The notes under the pieces: model-generated | Told to the model about the DNA's origin: nothing | What the model saw: the letters and a program-made list of their open reading frames with translations, nothing else | Database searches by the model: none | From: Microbacterium sp. SORGH_AS_0969 | GTDB lineage: Bacteria > Actinomycetota > Actinomycetes > Actinomycetales > Microbacteriaceae | Length of the DNA: 64,000 nt | Direction of reading: 5' to 3' | Assembly: GCF_030818255.1 (NCBI RefSeq) | Contig: NZ_JAUTAG010000001.1 | Location: 3,162,001-3,226,000 of the forward strand | In this document: positions 1-8,810 of the stretch, in pieces | How positions within the stretch are numbered: the first letter of the stretch is position 1 | How the letters are laid out: every line of letters begins with the position of its first letter | Position numbers and translations under genes: made by a program

Positions 1-1046
1 CCGAGCCGGGGGACGGCGCAGCGGGGGCGCTGATCACCGCCGTCGGCGCCGTGGAGGCTCTGCGGACGGCCGCGACGCCGACGGACGACGAGTGGGCGGC
101 GGCCCGCGCGCGGTGGTCGCCGAGGTTGCGCCCCGCGGCCGTCCGATCCGCTCTCGACGGCGCTCGACGAGCGGGGGCCCGCCTGGTGGTGCCCGGCGAT
201 CCCGACTGGCCGTCGCGTGTCGACGACCTCGGCTTCCACGCTCCCGTCGCACTGTGGGTGCGGGGGAGCGTCGGAGACCCCCTCGCACCGGCCGTATCGA
301 TCGTGGGTGCGCGCGCGGCGACGCCGTACGGCGAGGGCGTGACCGCAGATCTCGCCGCCGAACTCGGCGCATCCGGGGTCGCGATCGTCTCCGGGGCGGC
401 CTATGGGATCGATGGGGCCGCTCATCGGGCGGCGCTGTCGACGGGCGCGACGACGGTCGCCTTCCTCGCGGGGGGAGTTGATCGGGCGTACCCGCGCGGG
501 CACGAAGGGCTGCTCGAACGGATCGCCGTATCCGGCGCGGTCTGGAGCGAGACCCCGTGCGGATCGAGCCCCACGAAATGGAGGTTCCTCGCACGAAATC
601 GCCTCATCGCCGCGATGGCGGACGCCGTGGTCGTGGTGGAGGCCGGGTGGAGGAGCGGCTCACTGAACACCGCGGCGCACGCGGCGACTCTGGGCCGAGC
701 GTTGGGGGCGGTTCCGGGGCCCGTCACCTCGGCGGCGTCAGCGGGGTGCCATCGCATCCTGCGGGAGTACGGCGGCGTGTGCGTGACCTCGGCTGAGGAC
801 GTTCGCGAGATGCTCGGCGACGTGTCGATGACACAGGTTCCCGGGGGGTCTCCGGACGAGGGGCGGACGGACGAGACAACTCGCATCTTCGACGCTCTCT
901 CCCCGCGCGTCGGGCGGCGGACGGACGACATCGCGCGCCGCAGCGGACTTTCGGTGGCAGAGGCGCAGACTCACCTCGGACTCGCCGAGCTCGAGGGGCG
1001 GGTGGTGCGGGACGACGACGGAGGCTGGCGTGCGGTGCGCGAGTGA
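1..1046 (+). CDS. dprA: DNA processing protein DprA, 5' end outside the window
   Basis: DprA (Smf) binds single-stranded DNA and loads RecA during transformation or recombination. The Rossmann-like core shows the family landmarks: a GAR..TPYG stretch, GAAYGIDGAAH, and GGVDRAYPRGH. A winged-helix-like domain forms the last ~60 residues. A GTG at 51 could serve as a start, but the frame stays open to the window edge, and the 16 codons before it read as a typical DprA segment ending LITAVGAVEAL. I therefore read the gene as cut by the window edge. It lies 123 bp before xerC, the usual actinobacterial neighbour. Family assignment is secure; the N-terminus is not visible. Confidence 0.92.
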   Translation, partial: EPGDGAAGALITAVGAVEALRTAATPTDDEWAAARARWSPRLRPAAVRSALDGARRAGARLVVPGDPDWPSRVDDLGFHAPVALWVRGSVGDPLAPAVSIVGARAATPYGEGVTADLAAELGASGVAIVSGAAYGIDGAAHRAALSTGATTVAFLAGGVDRAYPRGHEGLLERIAVSGAVWSETPCGSSPTKWRFLARNRLIAAMADAVVVVEAGWRSGSLNTAAHAATLGRALGAVPGPVTSAASAGCHRILREYGGVCVTSAEDVREMLGDVSMTQVPGGSPDEGRTDETTRIFDALSPRVGRRTDDIARRSGLSVAEAQTHLGLAELEGRVVRDDDGGWRAVRE

Positions 1047-1169
1047 CGCGAGTCCGTGCGGCGTCGGTGTGCACTTGCCCACGACGCGGGCCGCCGGGAA
1101 TCACCGTTCGACGAGGAGTCCGCGCGCGCCCTGTCACCCCTCGGCAGCGATCGGGGGCAATCTGGAGTC

Positions 1170-2075
1170 ATGCGCTCTTCCGCCGCCGCAGAGGCGTTCC
1201 TGTCGCACCTTGCGACCGTGCGCCGACTCTCACCGGCCACCGTTCGCGCGTACCGATCCGACCTCGCAGACCTGGTGCGCTCGACGCGCGACCCTGAGCT
1301 GGCCGACCTCGACATCGAGATGCTCCGCGAATGGCAGTGGGAGGCGACGACCACCGGCCTGTCCAAAGCAACCGCCGCTCGACGGACGTCGTCCGTCCGT
1401 GCCTTCTTCTCGTGGGCGCGAGACGAGGGCCTCATCGACTTCGACCCGTCGGCTCGCCTCGTCGCCCCGAAACGGGGGCGGACCCTGCCCGTCGTCGCGA
1501 CGAGTTCGGCTCTCGACGAGGTTCTCGCGAGCGCCGCAACCCGCGCCGAGACCGGCGATCCTCTCGAGCTTCGCGATCACGCCGTCCTGGAGATGCTGTA
1601 CGGGTCTGGCGCGCGCGTGTCGGAGCTGTGCGGACTCGACCTCGACGACGTGGACCGTGACAATCGCACCCTGCGCCTGCGCGGCAAAGGAGACAAAGAG
1701 CGAGTCGTTCCGTACGGCCTCCCCGCCGCGCGCGCACTGGATGCCTACCTCGTGCGCGGTCGGCCCGTGTTGAGCGCGCGCGACGATGGCGGGGCCGGAC
1801 GCGCCGTGTTCATCGGTGCGAGGGGCGCGCGGCTCGGCCCGCGTGCCGTCCATGCGCTCGTGTCACGGGTCGTCGGCCCTGCAGTGGGAGCCGAGGCGCT
1901 CGGTCCGCACGCCTTGAGACATTCCGCGGCCACCCACCTTCTCGACGGCGGCGCAGATCTGCGGACCGTCCAGGAGATCCTCGGGCACGCGAGTCTCGGG
2001 ACGACGCAGATCTACACCCACGTCTCGGGTGAGCGACTACGCGAGGCCTACCGGCTCGCGCACCCGCGCGCCTGA
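1170..2075 (+). CDS. xerC: Tyrosine recombinase XerC
   Basis: Site-specific recombinase that resolves chromosome dimers at dif with XerD. The 301-residue length is normal for the family. An N-terminal SAM-like core-binding domain (~1-100) precedes the catalytic domain. Catalytic residues are visible: R149 in GSGARVSEL, K173 in RGKGDKER, H247 and R250 in HALRH, H273 in LGHASL, and the nucleophile Y282 in IYTHV. The ATG at 1170 is chosen because GGAG lies 4-7 nt upstream and the domain starts right after it. An in-frame start at 1056 would add a non-conserved tail. XerC and XerD are hard to separate by eye; the context next to dprA favours XerC. Confidence 0.93.
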   Translation: MRSSAAAEAFLSHLATVRRLSPATVRAYRSDLADLVRSTRDPELADLDIEMLREWQWEATTTGLSKATAARRTSSVRAFFSWARDEGLIDFDPSARLVAPKRGRTLPVVATSSALDEVLASAATRAETGDPLELRDHAVLEMLYGSGARVSELCGLDLDDVDRDNRTLRLRGKGDKERVVPYGLPAARALDAYLVRGRPVLSARDDGGAGRAVFIGARGARLGPRAVHALVSRVVGPAVGAEALGPHALRHSAATHLLDGGADLRTVQEILGHASLGTTQIYTHVSGERLREAYRLAHPRA

Positions 2076-2248
2076 CCTCTCGACGAGACGTCGCCGCTCG
2101 TTGTCCGCCGTTCGCCGCGCGCGGACTCGCGTCCTGCATGCGCCCAGGACCTCCCGATCGAGAGACACCCGCGCGTCAGCTGCCACGGCCACGACCGCTG
2201 TCGAATCCGGTGAAGGCGAACAGCTAGCGCCCCTCCCTCCGCGAGCCC

Positions 2249-2260
2249 TACCGTGGAAGG
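2249..2260 (+). promoter_or_regulatory. Putative leaderless promoter of the DUF3060 lipoprotein
   Basis: The hexamer TACCGT at 2249-2254 is followed by 6 nt (GGAAGG) and then the GTG start at 2261, placing transcription initiation at the start codon. The spacer could alternatively act as a weak ribosome binding site. Confidence 0.45.
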
Positions 2261-2926
2261 GTGAATCGGCGAGGACGTAGGCGAAGTGTCGCTCTGGCGG
2301 CAGGGGTTCTCGTCGCGCTGCTGACGGGCTGCGCGCTCGCGCCACAGCCGACCGTCACTCGCCTGCCCCCGGGGATGGGGGCAGGCGCGACACACCCCGC
2401 GGGGACCGTTCCGTCCCCGTCGGTGGTCCCCGCGAGCCCGTCGTTCACTGCGTCGACCCCGGTGCCCGCGGAATCCGCGTCCTCGAACAACGGGACCGGT
2501 AACGGCGACACGGGCAATGGCGGCACGACGGACGGTGACGGGGTGACCTGCGCCGACGGAGAGTCCGCATCGATTTCGGGGAGCGAGAAGACCGTGCGTG
2601 TCGAGGGGGCGTGCGCCGCGCTATCGGTCTCGGGAAGCGCGCTGACCGTCGATGCGACGGCTGCGCGTATCGGCTCCCTCATGATCGCGGGGGACCGCGT
2701 CCGGGTGGACGCCGCCGAGATCGGCGCGGTCTCGGTGCAGGGCAACGACGGTGCGATCAGTTCAGCGGGGGCGATCGGCAGCGTCGATTTGAGCGGTGAC
2801 AGAACCCGGGTCACCGCGGGGGGCGCGATTTCGTCCGTCGCGGTCCGCGGTCAGAACAATACCGTGACCGCCGGCGGGGGCGTCGGCGACCGCGTGGTCG
2901 AGGGTCGCGACAACCAGATCGGTTGA
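2261..2926 (+). CDS. DUF3060-like lipoprotein
   Basis: Predicted surface lipoprotein of 221 residues with a basic N-terminus, a hydrophobic segment and a lipobox LLTGC (C24). A low-complexity Ser/Thr/Gly/Asn linker covers ~35-85. The C-terminal ~130 residues are a run of short Val/Gly/Asp/Asn repeats of the kind G.N..V.A.G, which fits a beta-solenoid and resembles DUF3060. Function is unknown in the family. The GTG start is set by the signal peptide. The gene is monocistronic and converges on the LytM-like gene 20 bp away. Confidence 0.8.
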   Translation: MNRRGRRRSVALAAGVLVALLTGCALAPQPTVTRLPPGMGAGATHPAGTVPSPSVVPASPSFTASTPVPAESASSNNGTGNGDTGNGGTTDGDGVTCADGESASISGSEKTVRVEGACAALSVSGSALTVDATAARIGSLMIAGDRVRVDAAEIGAVSVQGNDGAISSAGAIGSVDLSGDRTRVTAGGAISSVAVRGQNNTVTAGGGVGDRVVEGRDNQIG

Positions 2927-2946
2927 GACGAGCTCCGCGTCGGGCT

Positions 2947-3447
2947 TCAGCAGCACGGCAGGAGCACCGCTCGCGGGACGCCACCCAAGAGGCGCAGGGG
3001 ATTGATGTACTGCCCATGGAGCCGTACGCCGAAGTGCACGATCCCCGGCGCGGTGTGGCCACCCGCCACGACGGCACCCACCGGCGATCCCCGCGAAACG
3101 GCGTCTCCGGCAGCCAGCTCCGTCGTGACCGGTTCGAGAGTCGTCACCAGACCGTCGCCGTGGTCGATCGTGACGACGGGTCGGCCCGCGACCATTCCGG
3201 CGAACGCGATGCGGCCGGCCGCCGGTGCTCGAACGGACGAGCCCGCCGCAAGGTCCACACCGCGATGACCCGGTCCGTACGCGTGGGCGGGTGCCTCGTA
3301 ACGACGGACGAGCTGCACCTCGTCGACCGGCCACACCCAGCCGCGCTGCGCGAGATCATCCGTCGCCGAGACCGCAGCCGCCGGACAGATCACGGACACG
3401 ACGATCGCGATCGCCGCGAAGACCGAGCGGAGAGGTGAACGCCACAT
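2947..3447 (-). CDS. Exported M23/LytM-like protein lacking catalytic histidines
   Basis: A secreted protein of 166 residues: signal peptide ~1-27 (cleavage near AVSA), then a LytM (M23) domain. The first zinc ligands are present as H61 and D65 in GHRGVDLA, and the last as H138 in IVHFGVRL. Two catalytic positions are lost: the YAHL motif reads LEPV (104-107), and the first His of HxH is I136. Enzymes of this family cut peptidoglycan cross-bridges, but EnvC/NlpD-type degenerate members act as amidase activators, so a regulatory or binding role is inferred. It is divergent to rpsB. The ATG at 3447 is chosen for the signal peptide; longer starts add a non-signal tail. The C-terminus ends in CC. 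Confidence 0.82.
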   Translation of the reverse strand: MWRSPLRSVFAAIAIVVSVICPAAAVSATDDLAQRGWVWPVDEVQLVRRYEAPAHAYGPGHRGVDLAAGSSVRAPAAGRIAFAGMVAGRPVVTIDHGDGLVTTLEPVTTELAAGDAVSRGSPVGAVVAGGHTAPGIVHFGVRLHGQYINPLRLLGGVPRAVLLPCC

Positions 3448-3788
3448 GGGGTCAGTGTCGCCGGGGCGGCGGTCGTCGATGGCGCGGAGGCCGCGGAATG
3501 GGGACGAATCGGCGAAACACGCCGTGGGGGAGGAGCTGCCAGGGCGAGCGGTCCCCGATGCCCGTCCTGTACACTGGCAGACGCATCTCGTGTATTCGGG
3601 ATGACTCCGCGTGCCCAGAGCGCAGCGCGCCGTCCTTCGGGACAGCGCATCGCGTGGCATCCACACCCCATGGTCCTCCGCTCCGGCGGTTGGCGGGTGT
3701 GCGCCGGGCACCAGGCTCGTCGGACGACTCGTCCGGCGCGATCAACCACAACCACGGCGCGCGAGCGCCCAGAAACAGGAGTACGACC
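3448..3788 (+). promoter_or_regulatory. rpsB upstream region: candidate promoter and structured leader
   Basis: This is the only gene-free stretch over 300 bp. A candidate -10 TACACT lies at 3570-3575 with no convincing -35. Downstream are a UUCG-capped stem (3632-3643, extended by GCGC pairs at 3627-3630 and 3645-3648) and a second stem (3721-3726 with 3730-3735). If the promoter is right, the leader is ~205 nt. That would suit autoregulation by S2, but this is inference. AGGAG at 3777-3781 is the rpsB ribosome binding site. On the minus strand, GACACT (3454-3459) lies 6 nt before the LytM-like start. Confidence 0.4.
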
Positions 3789-4682
3789 ATGGCCGTCGTC
3801 ACCATCCGCCAGCTGCTCGACAGCGGCGTTCACTTCGGACACCAGACCCGCCGGTGGAACCCGAAGGTGAAGCGCTTCATCCTGACCGAGCGTTCCGGCA
3901 TCCACATCATCGACCTGCAGCAGTCGCTCGGCTACATCGACAAGGCGTACGAGTTCGTCAAGGAGACGGTCGCGCACGGCGGCACCATCCTCTTCGTCGG
4001 CACCAAGAAGCAGGCGCAGGAAGTCCTCGCCGAGCAGGCGACCCGCGTGGGCCAGCCCTACGTGAACCAGCGCTGGCTCGGTGGCCTCCTCACCAACTTC
4101 CAGACGGTGTCGAAGCGCCTCGCCCGCATGAAGGAGCTCGAGGAGCTCGACTACGAGACCCCGGCGGAGAGCGGCTTCACCAAGAAGGAGCTCCTCCTCA
4201 AGAAGCGCGAGCTCGACAAGCTGCACAAGTCGCTCGGTGGTATCCGCAACCTGCAGAAGACCCCCTCGGCCATCTGGGTCGTCGACGCCAAGCGCGAGCA
4301 CCTCGCGGTCGACGAGGCCAAGAAGCTCGGCATCCCCGTCATCGGCATCCTCGACACGAACGCCGACCCCGACGAGTTCCAGTACCCGATCCCCGGCAAC
4401 GACGACGCGATCCGTTCGGTCAGCCTGCTGACGCGCATCATCGCCGACGCCGCCGCCGAGGGCCTCATCCAGCGTCACCAGCCCGCCGGTGAAGACGAGG
4501 CCGCCGAGCCCCTCGCCGAGTGGGAGCGCGAGCTCCTCGAGACCAACGCCGAGACCACCGAGGCCGCGACCGAGTCGGCTGCCGACGAGGCCGGTGCCGA
4601 GGCTCACGACGAGACCGTCGCCGCCGAGGCGGGCGAGTCCGCCGCCGAGGTCGCCGACGCCGAGGCCGCCGACAGCAAGTAA
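3789..4682 (+). CDS. rpsB: 30S ribosomal protein S2
   Basis: S2 joins the small subunit late and helps anchor S1-type interactions near the mRNA exit. The protein has 297 residues. The N-terminus [22 protein letters not shown] and the internal [15 protein letters not shown] and LVDTN-like ([10 protein letters not shown]) motifs are diagnostic. The C-terminal ~60 residues are an acidic Ala/Glu-rich tail, common in actinobacterial S2. The start ATG has AGGAG 7 nt upstream. The gene is first in the conserved rpsB-tsf-pyrH-frr-cdsA cluster. Confidence 0.98.
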   Translation: MAVVTIRQLLDSGVHFGHQTRRWNPKVKRFILTERSGIHIIDLQQSLGYIDKAYEFVKETVAHGGTILFVGTKKQAQEVLAEQATRVGQPYVNQRWLGGLLTNFQTVSKRLARMKELEELDYETPAESGFTKKELLLKKRELDKLHKSLGGIRNLQKTPSAIWVVDAKREHLAVDEAKKLGIPVIGILDTNADPDEFQYPIPGNDDAIRSVSLLTRIIADAAAEGLIQRHQPAGEDEAAEPLAEWERELLETNAETTEAATESAADEAGAEAHDETVAAEAGESAAEVADAEAADSK

Positions 4683-4725
4683 GCAGCGCGACGTTCGCGT
4701 CACCGCGACGTCACCCGCACAGGCT

Positions 4726-4768
4726 ACGATCCGGCGGGGTCGTGACCGTACCTCCTGTGGAGGTGCGG
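4726..4768 (+). promoter_or_regulatory. rpsB-tsf spacer: candidate -10 and hairpin
   Basis: In the 143-bp spacer, TACGAT (4726-4731) could be a -10 for tsf. A 10-bp hairpin follows (4746-4755 with 4759-4768; arms ACCTCC and GGAGGT extended by CCG/CGG). It may attenuate or process the rpsB-tsf transcript. The tsf ribosome binding site AGGAG is at 4810-4814. Confidence 0.3.
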
Positions 4769-4825
4769 CGCCACGGCCCCGCCGAGCTCTTATCAAGAAC
4801 GCATACGACAAGGAGACGCCACACC

Positions 4826-5653
4826 ATGGCAAACTTCACGATCGCCGACATCAAGGCGCTGCGCGAGCAGCTCGGCACCGGCATGGTCGACACCAAGAAG
4901 GCTCTCGAAGAGGCCGACGGCGACGTCGAGAAGGCCGTCGAGATCCTGCGCCTCAAGGGTGCGAAGGGCAACGCCAAGCGCGCTGACCGCTCCACGAGCG
5001 AGGGCCTCGTCGTCGCTCGCGAGAACAACGGTTCCGTGACGCTGCTCGAGCTCGCCTGCGAGACCGACTTCGTCGCCAAGAACGAGCGCTTCATCGCTCT
5101 CGCCGACAAGGTCGTCGACGCGGCCGCCGCCGCGGGCGCCGACTCGGTCGAGGCCGCCCTCGCCGCCGACGCCGACGGCCAGACCGTCGAGCAGCTGATC
5201 TCCGACGAGGCCGCGATCATCGGCGAGAAGGTCGAACTGCGTCGCGTCCGCACCATCTCGGGCGACAAGTTCGAGGTCTACCTGCACAAGACCAGCAAGG
5301 ACCTTCCCCCGCAGGTCGGCGTGGTGCTCGCCTACACCGGTGACGACGCCGAAACGGCTCGCTCCATCGCGCAGCACATCTCGTTCGCCAACCCCTCGTA
5401 CCTCACTCGCGATGCCGTGCCCGAGGCCGACGTCGAGAAGGAGCGCGAGATCGTCACCGAGATCTCCCGCAACGAGGGCAAGCCCGAGGCCGCCCTGCCG
5501 AAGATCGTCGAAGGCCGTGTCAACGCCTTCTTCAAGCAGGTCGCCCTGCTCGACCAGGACTACGCGAAGGACAACAAGCTGTCCGTCGCCAAGGTCGCGT
5601 CCGACGCCGGTCTGACCCTGACCGACTTCGCCCGCTTCAAGGTCGGCGCGTAA
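4826..5653 (+). CDS. tsf: Elongation factor Ts
   Basis: EF-Ts is the guanine nucleotide exchange factor for EF-Tu. It has 275 residues. The N-terminal UBA-like domain (TIADIKALREQLGTGMVDTKKAL) and the core motif LLELACETDFVAKNE, which contains the TDFV contact with EF-Tu, are intact. The ATG is preceded by AAGGAG. A strong intrinsic terminator follows 28 bp downstream, so the message ends here and pyrH starts a new unit. Confidence 0.98.
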   Translation: MANFTIADIKALREQLGTGMVDTKKALEEADGDVEKAVEILRLKGAKGNAKRADRSTSEGLVVARENNGSVTLLELACETDFVAKNERFIALADKVVDAAAAAGADSVEAALAADADGQTVEQLISDEAAIIGEKVELRRVRTISGDKFEVYLHKTSKDLPPQVGVVLAYTGDDAETARSIAQHISFANPSYLTRDAVPEADVEKEREIVTEISRNEGKPEAALPKIVEGRVNAFFKQVALLDQDYAKDNKLSVAKVASDAGLTLTDFARFKVGA

Positions 5654-5680
5654 CACCTCGACAGGCTGACGGCGCGTCAC

Positions 5681-5715
5681 AAGGCCCGGGATGCCATGGC
5701 ATCCCGGGCCTTTTT
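5681..5715 (+). terminator. Intrinsic terminator after tsf
   Basis: A perfect 28-nt palindrome (5683-5710; centre ATGCCATGGCAT) extended by AA/TT, followed by TTTTT at 5711-5715. This is the clearest Rho-independent terminator of the window. Confidence 0.93.
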
Positions 5716-5730
5716 CCTGCGCGCGCGACG

Positions 5731-5760
5731 TTTCGAGTCCGCCCGCCAGGCAGATAGTTT
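5731..5760 (+). promoter_or_regulatory. Putative pyrH promoter
   Basis: TAGTTT at 5755-5760 is a good -10. TTTCGA at 5731-5736 is an 18-bp-spaced, weak -35. This gives a short leader that carries a GAGAGG ribosome binding site before the GTG at 5785. Confidence 0.5.
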
Positions 5761-5784
5761 GGATGGAACGAGAGGACATGACAC

Positions 5785-6504
5785 GTGATCGATGAAGCGA
5801 CCAAGCGCCGCCGGGTGCTCCTGAAGCTGTCGGGTGAGGCATTCGGCGGAGGCCAGCTCGGGGTCAACCCCGACGTGGTCAGCCAGATCGCACGAGAGAT
5901 CGCCGAGGCGGTCGATCGTGTCGAGATCGCGATCGTCGTGGGCGGGGGGAACTTCTTCCGCGGCGCCGAGCTCAGCCAGCGCGGAATGGACCGCGGCCGT
6001 GCCGACTACATGGGCATGCTCGGGACCGTGATGAACGCCCTCGCCCTCCAGGACTTCCTCGAGCAGGCCGGCGCCGCCACACGCGTGCAGTCCGCCATCT
6101 CGATGACACAGGTCGCGGAGCCCTACATCCCGCGTCGCGCCGTGCGCCACCTCGAGAAGGGTCGCGTCGTCATCTTCGGCGCCGGTGCGGGCCTGCCGTA
6201 CTTCTCCACCGACACGGTCGCGGCGCAGCGCGCGCTCGAGATCGGGGCCGTCGAGGTCCTGGTGGCCAAGAACGGCGTCGACGGCGTCTACACGGCCGAT
6301 CCTCGCCTCGATCCGTCCGCGACGAAGCTCGACCACCTGACGTACAACGACGCGCTGCAGAAGGGGCTGAAGGTCGTGGACTCGACCGCCTTCAGCCTGT
6401 GCATGGACAACGGCATCGACATGCGCGTGTTCGGGATGGAACCCGAGGGCAACGTCACGCGCGCGCTCCTCGGCGAGACGATGGGGACGCTCGTCACCGC
6501 GTGA
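5785..6504 (+). CDS. pyrH: Uridylate kinase (UMP kinase)
   Basis: PyrH phosphorylates UMP to UDP with ATP in pyrimidine nucleotide synthesis. It belongs to the amino-acid kinase fold and works as a hexamer regulated by GTP/UTP. The 239 residues show the phosphate-binding [11 protein letters not shown], the [11 protein letters not shown] loop, [12 protein letters not shown], and the TDTVAAQRA and [12 protein letters not shown] nucleotide-binding motifs. The GTG start is set by the ribosome binding site and the conserved N-terminus. A 13-bp hairpin lies just downstream, and frr has its own candidate -10. Confidence 0.97.
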   Translation: MIDEATKRRRVLLKLSGEAFGGGQLGVNPDVVSQIAREIAEAVDRVEIAIVVGGGNFFRGAELSQRGMDRGRADYMGMLGTVMNALALQDFLEQAGAATRVQSAISMTQVAEPYIPRRAVRHLEKGRVVIFGAGAGLPYFSTDTVAAQRALEIGAVEVLVAKNGVDGVYTADPRLDPSATKLDHLTYNDALQKGLKVVDSTAFSLCMDNGIDMRVFGMEPEGNVTRALLGETMGTLVTA

Positions 6505-6509
6505 CCCGC

Positions 6510-6539
6510 CGCGTGGGCCCGGGGTGCCGGGCCCACGCG
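6510..6539 (+). terminator. GC-rich hairpin after pyrH
   Basis: A perfect 13-bp stem (6510-6522 with 6527-6539) with a GGTG loop, 6 bp after the pyrH stop. It lacks a T run, so it may be a weak terminator or an RNA-processing/stability structure. Confidence 0.5.
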
Positions 6540-6543
6540 CGAC

Positions 6544-6549
6544 TAGACT
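6544..6549 (+). promoter_or_regulatory. Candidate -10 of frr
   Basis: TAGACT, the hexamer used most often in this window, lies 30 nt before the frr GTG. The transcript would carry a short leader with GGAG at 6571-6574. Confidence 0.45.
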
Positions 6550-6579
6550 GAGACGTCAGTCCCAACGAATGGAGTCACC

Positions 6580-7134
6580 GTGATCGCCGATGTGCTCGCC
6601 GATGCCGGAACGCGCATGGATCGCGCCGTGGAGGCCGCCAAGGAGGACTTCGCGACCGTCCGCACCGGGCGCGCGAACCCCCAGATGTTCCAGAAGGTCC
6701 TGGTCGACTACTACGGCTCGCCGACGCCGCTCGCCCAGCTCGCCTCGCTGAACAACCCCGAGGCGCGCACGCTCGTCATCAACCCGTACGACAAGTCGGC
6801 GCTGAAGGCGATCGAGCAGGCCATCCGCGACATGCCGAACCTGGGCGTGAACCCCACGAACGACGGCAACATCGTGCGCATCACGATGCCCGAGCTCACC
6901 GAGGAGCGCCGTAAAGAGTACGTCAAGCTCGTCCGCGGCAAGGGCGAAGACGCGAAGGTCCAGATCCGCAACCTGCGCCGCAAGGCGAAGGACGACCTCG
7001 ATGCCCTGAAGAGCGACGTCGGTGAGGACGAGCTGGTCCGCGCCGAGAAAGAGCTCGACGGCGTGACGCGCGGGCACGTCGACCAGATCGACGAGGCCCT
7101 CAAGCGCAAAGAGGCCGAACTCCTCGAGGTCTGA
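6580..7134 (+). CDS. frr: Ribosome recycling factor
   Basis: RRF splits post-termination ribosomes together with EF-G. It has 184 residues, the normal length. The helical-bundle N-terminus ([25 protein letters not shown]), the beta domain ([14 protein letters not shown]) and the C-terminal helices with [11 protein letters not shown] are all present. The GTG start has GGAG 5 nt upstream. cdsA begins 5 bp after the stop, so the two genes are probably co-transcribed. Confidence 0.98.
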   Translation: MIADVLADAGTRMDRAVEAAKEDFATVRTGRANPQMFQKVLVDYYGSPTPLAQLASLNNPEARTLVINPYDKSALKAIEQAIRDMPNLGVNPTNDGNIVRITMPELTEERRKEYVKLVRGKGEDAKVQIRNLRRKAKDDLDALKSDVGEDELVRAEKELDGVTRGHVDQIDEALKRKEAELLEV

Positions 7135-7139
7135 CGTCG

Positions 7140-8192
7140 ATGACCGATGAGTCCGAACGCGACGACGCGGAGCCGCACACCGGTGCGGCCGGTCGTCGTC
7201 GTGCCGACGGACCGCGCCGATTGCCCGCCACCGGCGAAGGCGTGACGGCGATCGAATCGCAGTTGCGCGCGATGCGATCGGATGCCGAGCAGCACATCGC
7301 GCAGGCCCGCGCCGAGTTCGATCAGGCCAACGAGCGGATCAAGCAGCGCACGGGCCGCGACCTGATCCTCGCAACCCTCATCGGCGTTTTGATCGGGGCG
7401 GTCGTCATCGCGTCGCTGATCTTCTTCAAGTGGCTGTTCGTCCTCTTCGCGGCGGCGGCCGTGGGGCTGGCGATCTTCGAGTTCTCGCGCGCCCTCCAGG
7501 CATCCGGCCGACGCGTCGACATCGGCCCGCAGCTCGGACTCGGTCTCCTGCTCCTGCTGAGCGGATTCTTCGCCGGACTGTGGGTGCACTGGGTCGCTGC
7601 GCTGGCTGCGGTCGTCATCGTCATCGTCTGGCGTCTGGTCGGCCAGATGTTCGCTCGCGACGGGCGCACGCGCGCCGCCGTGCTCGGCGATGTCCTCGTG
7701 GCGGGATTCATCCAGCTCTACCTCCCGTTCCTCGGCAGTTTCGCGACGATCCTGCTCTCGGAGGATCGGGGCGAGTGGTGGGTGCTCGCCTTCCTCATCG
7801 TGGCGGTCGTCTCCGACACCGGTGCCTATGTCTCGGGCTTGACCTTCGGACGCGGCGGACGCCATCCGATGGCACCGCGCATCAGCCCCAAGAAGACCTG
7901 GGAAGGCTTCGCGGGGGCGTGCGTCGCCGCTCTGGTCGCCGGTGTGCTCCTCGCGGCGTTCATGCTCCACATCCCGTGGTGGGCCGGGCTGATCTTCGGT
8001 GCCGTCGTGCTGGCGACCGCGACGGTCGGCGACCTCGGCGAGTCGATGGTCAAGCGCGACCTCGGCATCAAGGACATGAGCTCGTGGCTTCCGGGCCACG
8101 GGGGAGTCCTCGACCGCCTCGACTCGATCCTCCCGTCGGCGATCGCCGCCCTCGCGATGTTCTATCTGCTCGCCCCGCTGGGAGTGTCATGA
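7140..8192 (+). CDS. cdsA: Phosphatidate cytidylyltransferase
   Basis: CdsA makes CDP-diacylglycerol from phosphatidic acid and CTP at the membrane, the branch point of phospholipid synthesis. The 350 residues begin with a ~75-residue charged cytoplasmic region, followed by about eight membrane segments. The C-terminal family signature is visible (SMVKRDLGIKDMSSWLPGHGGVLDRLDS region, with HGG..DR.D). The ATG at 7140 lies just after frr. The stop overlaps the next start (ATGA), indicating translational coupling. Confidence 0.95.
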   Translation: MTDESERDDAEPHTGAAGRRRADGPRRLPATGEGVTAIESQLRAMRSDAEQHIAQARAEFDQANERIKQRTGRDLILATLIGVLIGAVVIASLIFFKWLFVLFAAAAVGLAIFEFSRALQASGRRVDIGPQLGLGLLLLLSGFFAGLWVHWVAALAAVVIVIVWRLVGQMFARDGRTRAAVLGDVLVAGFIQLYLPFLGSFATILLSEDRGEWWVLAFLIVAVVSDTGAYVSGLTFGRGGRHPMAPRISPKKTWEGFAGACVAALVAGVLLAAFMLHIPWWAGLIFGAVVLATATVGDLGESMVKRDLGIKDMSSWLPGHGGVLDRLDSILPSAIAALAMFYLLAPLGVS

Positions 8193-8764
8193 CCGAAACG
8201 ACGACCGAAGACCGCCGCACGAGCGAGCCGTTCCCGGACGCTCCCGGCCGGACGAAGGGATACGAGAAGCGCGCCGTCGACCAGTTCCTCGCCCGCGCGC
8301 GAGAGGCCTTCGAGTCCGACGCAGACGGCACACTGCGCTCGACAGAGGTTCGAGCGATGGCGTTCCCGCTCGTCCGCGGCGGGTACGCCATCGGACCGGT
8401 CGATGCCGCGCTCGGACGGGTCGAAGACGCCTTCGCCGCGCGCGAGCGCGAACATGCGCTGTCTCGTCTGGGCGCGCGGGCGTGGGTGGCGGAGACCCGC
8501 GACACGGCTCAGGTCGTCCTCGACCGGCTTCAGCGGCCGCGCGGGCACCGGTTCGATCGCGTCGGCTTCATGCGTTACGGCTACCGCGTCGAAGAGGTCG
8601 ACGTCGCCGCCGACCGCATCGCGCGATACCTCGCCACGGGTGACCCGATCACCGCGGAGCAGGTGCGTTCGGTGGCGTTCCGCATGGAACGCGGCGGTTA
8701 TCGGGAGCAGCAGGTGGATGCCGTTCTCGACGCGGTCGTCGAAGTGATGCTCGCGATCGGTTGA
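8189..8764 (+). CDS. DivIVA-domain repeat protein
   Basis: A 191-residue protein with two copies of a short DivIVA-like unit. The first is ~16-85 (GYEKRAVDQFLARAREAF, then LRSTEVRAMAFPLVRGGY..VDAAL). The second is ~112-190 (FDRVGFMRYGYRVEEVDVAADRI, then VRSVAFRMERGGYREQQVDAVLD). Such proteins occur in Microbacteriaceae beside cdsA. DivIVA/Wag31 proteins mark curved poles and septa, but this one lacks a long coiled coil, so a polar role is only inferred. It overlaps cdsA by 4 nt. Confidence 0.8.
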   Translation: MTETTTEDRRTSEPFPDAPGRTKGYEKRAVDQFLARAREAFESDADGTLRSTEVRAMAFPLVRGGYAIGPVDAALGRVEDAFAAREREHALSRLGARAWVAETRDTAQVVLDRLQRPRGHRFDRVGFMRYGYRVEEVDVAADRIARYLATGDPITAEQVRSVAFRMERGGYREQQVDAVLDAVVEVMLAIG

Positions 8765-8795
8765 TGCGCACGTCGCCGCCCTTGCGCGGCATCGG

Positions 8796-8801
8796 TAGAC
8801 T
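8796..8801 (+). promoter_or_regulatory. Near-leaderless -10 of the transglycosylase-like gene
   Basis: TAGACT ends 9 nt before the GTG at 8811, giving at most a 2-3 nt leader. Confidence 0.45.
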
Positions 8802-8810
8802 CGAGGAACT

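Noticed and set aside
3225..3788. A long N-terminal extension of S2 reading from 3225
   Set aside because: The extension is Arg/Pro-rich noise antisense to the LytM-like gene. Conserved S2 begins at the ATG at 3789 with its own AGGAG.
5656..5670. Sequence CTCGACAGGCTGA after tsf as an eighth palindromic element
   Set aside because: It matches the core at most positions, but there are no complementary arms, so I do not count it.
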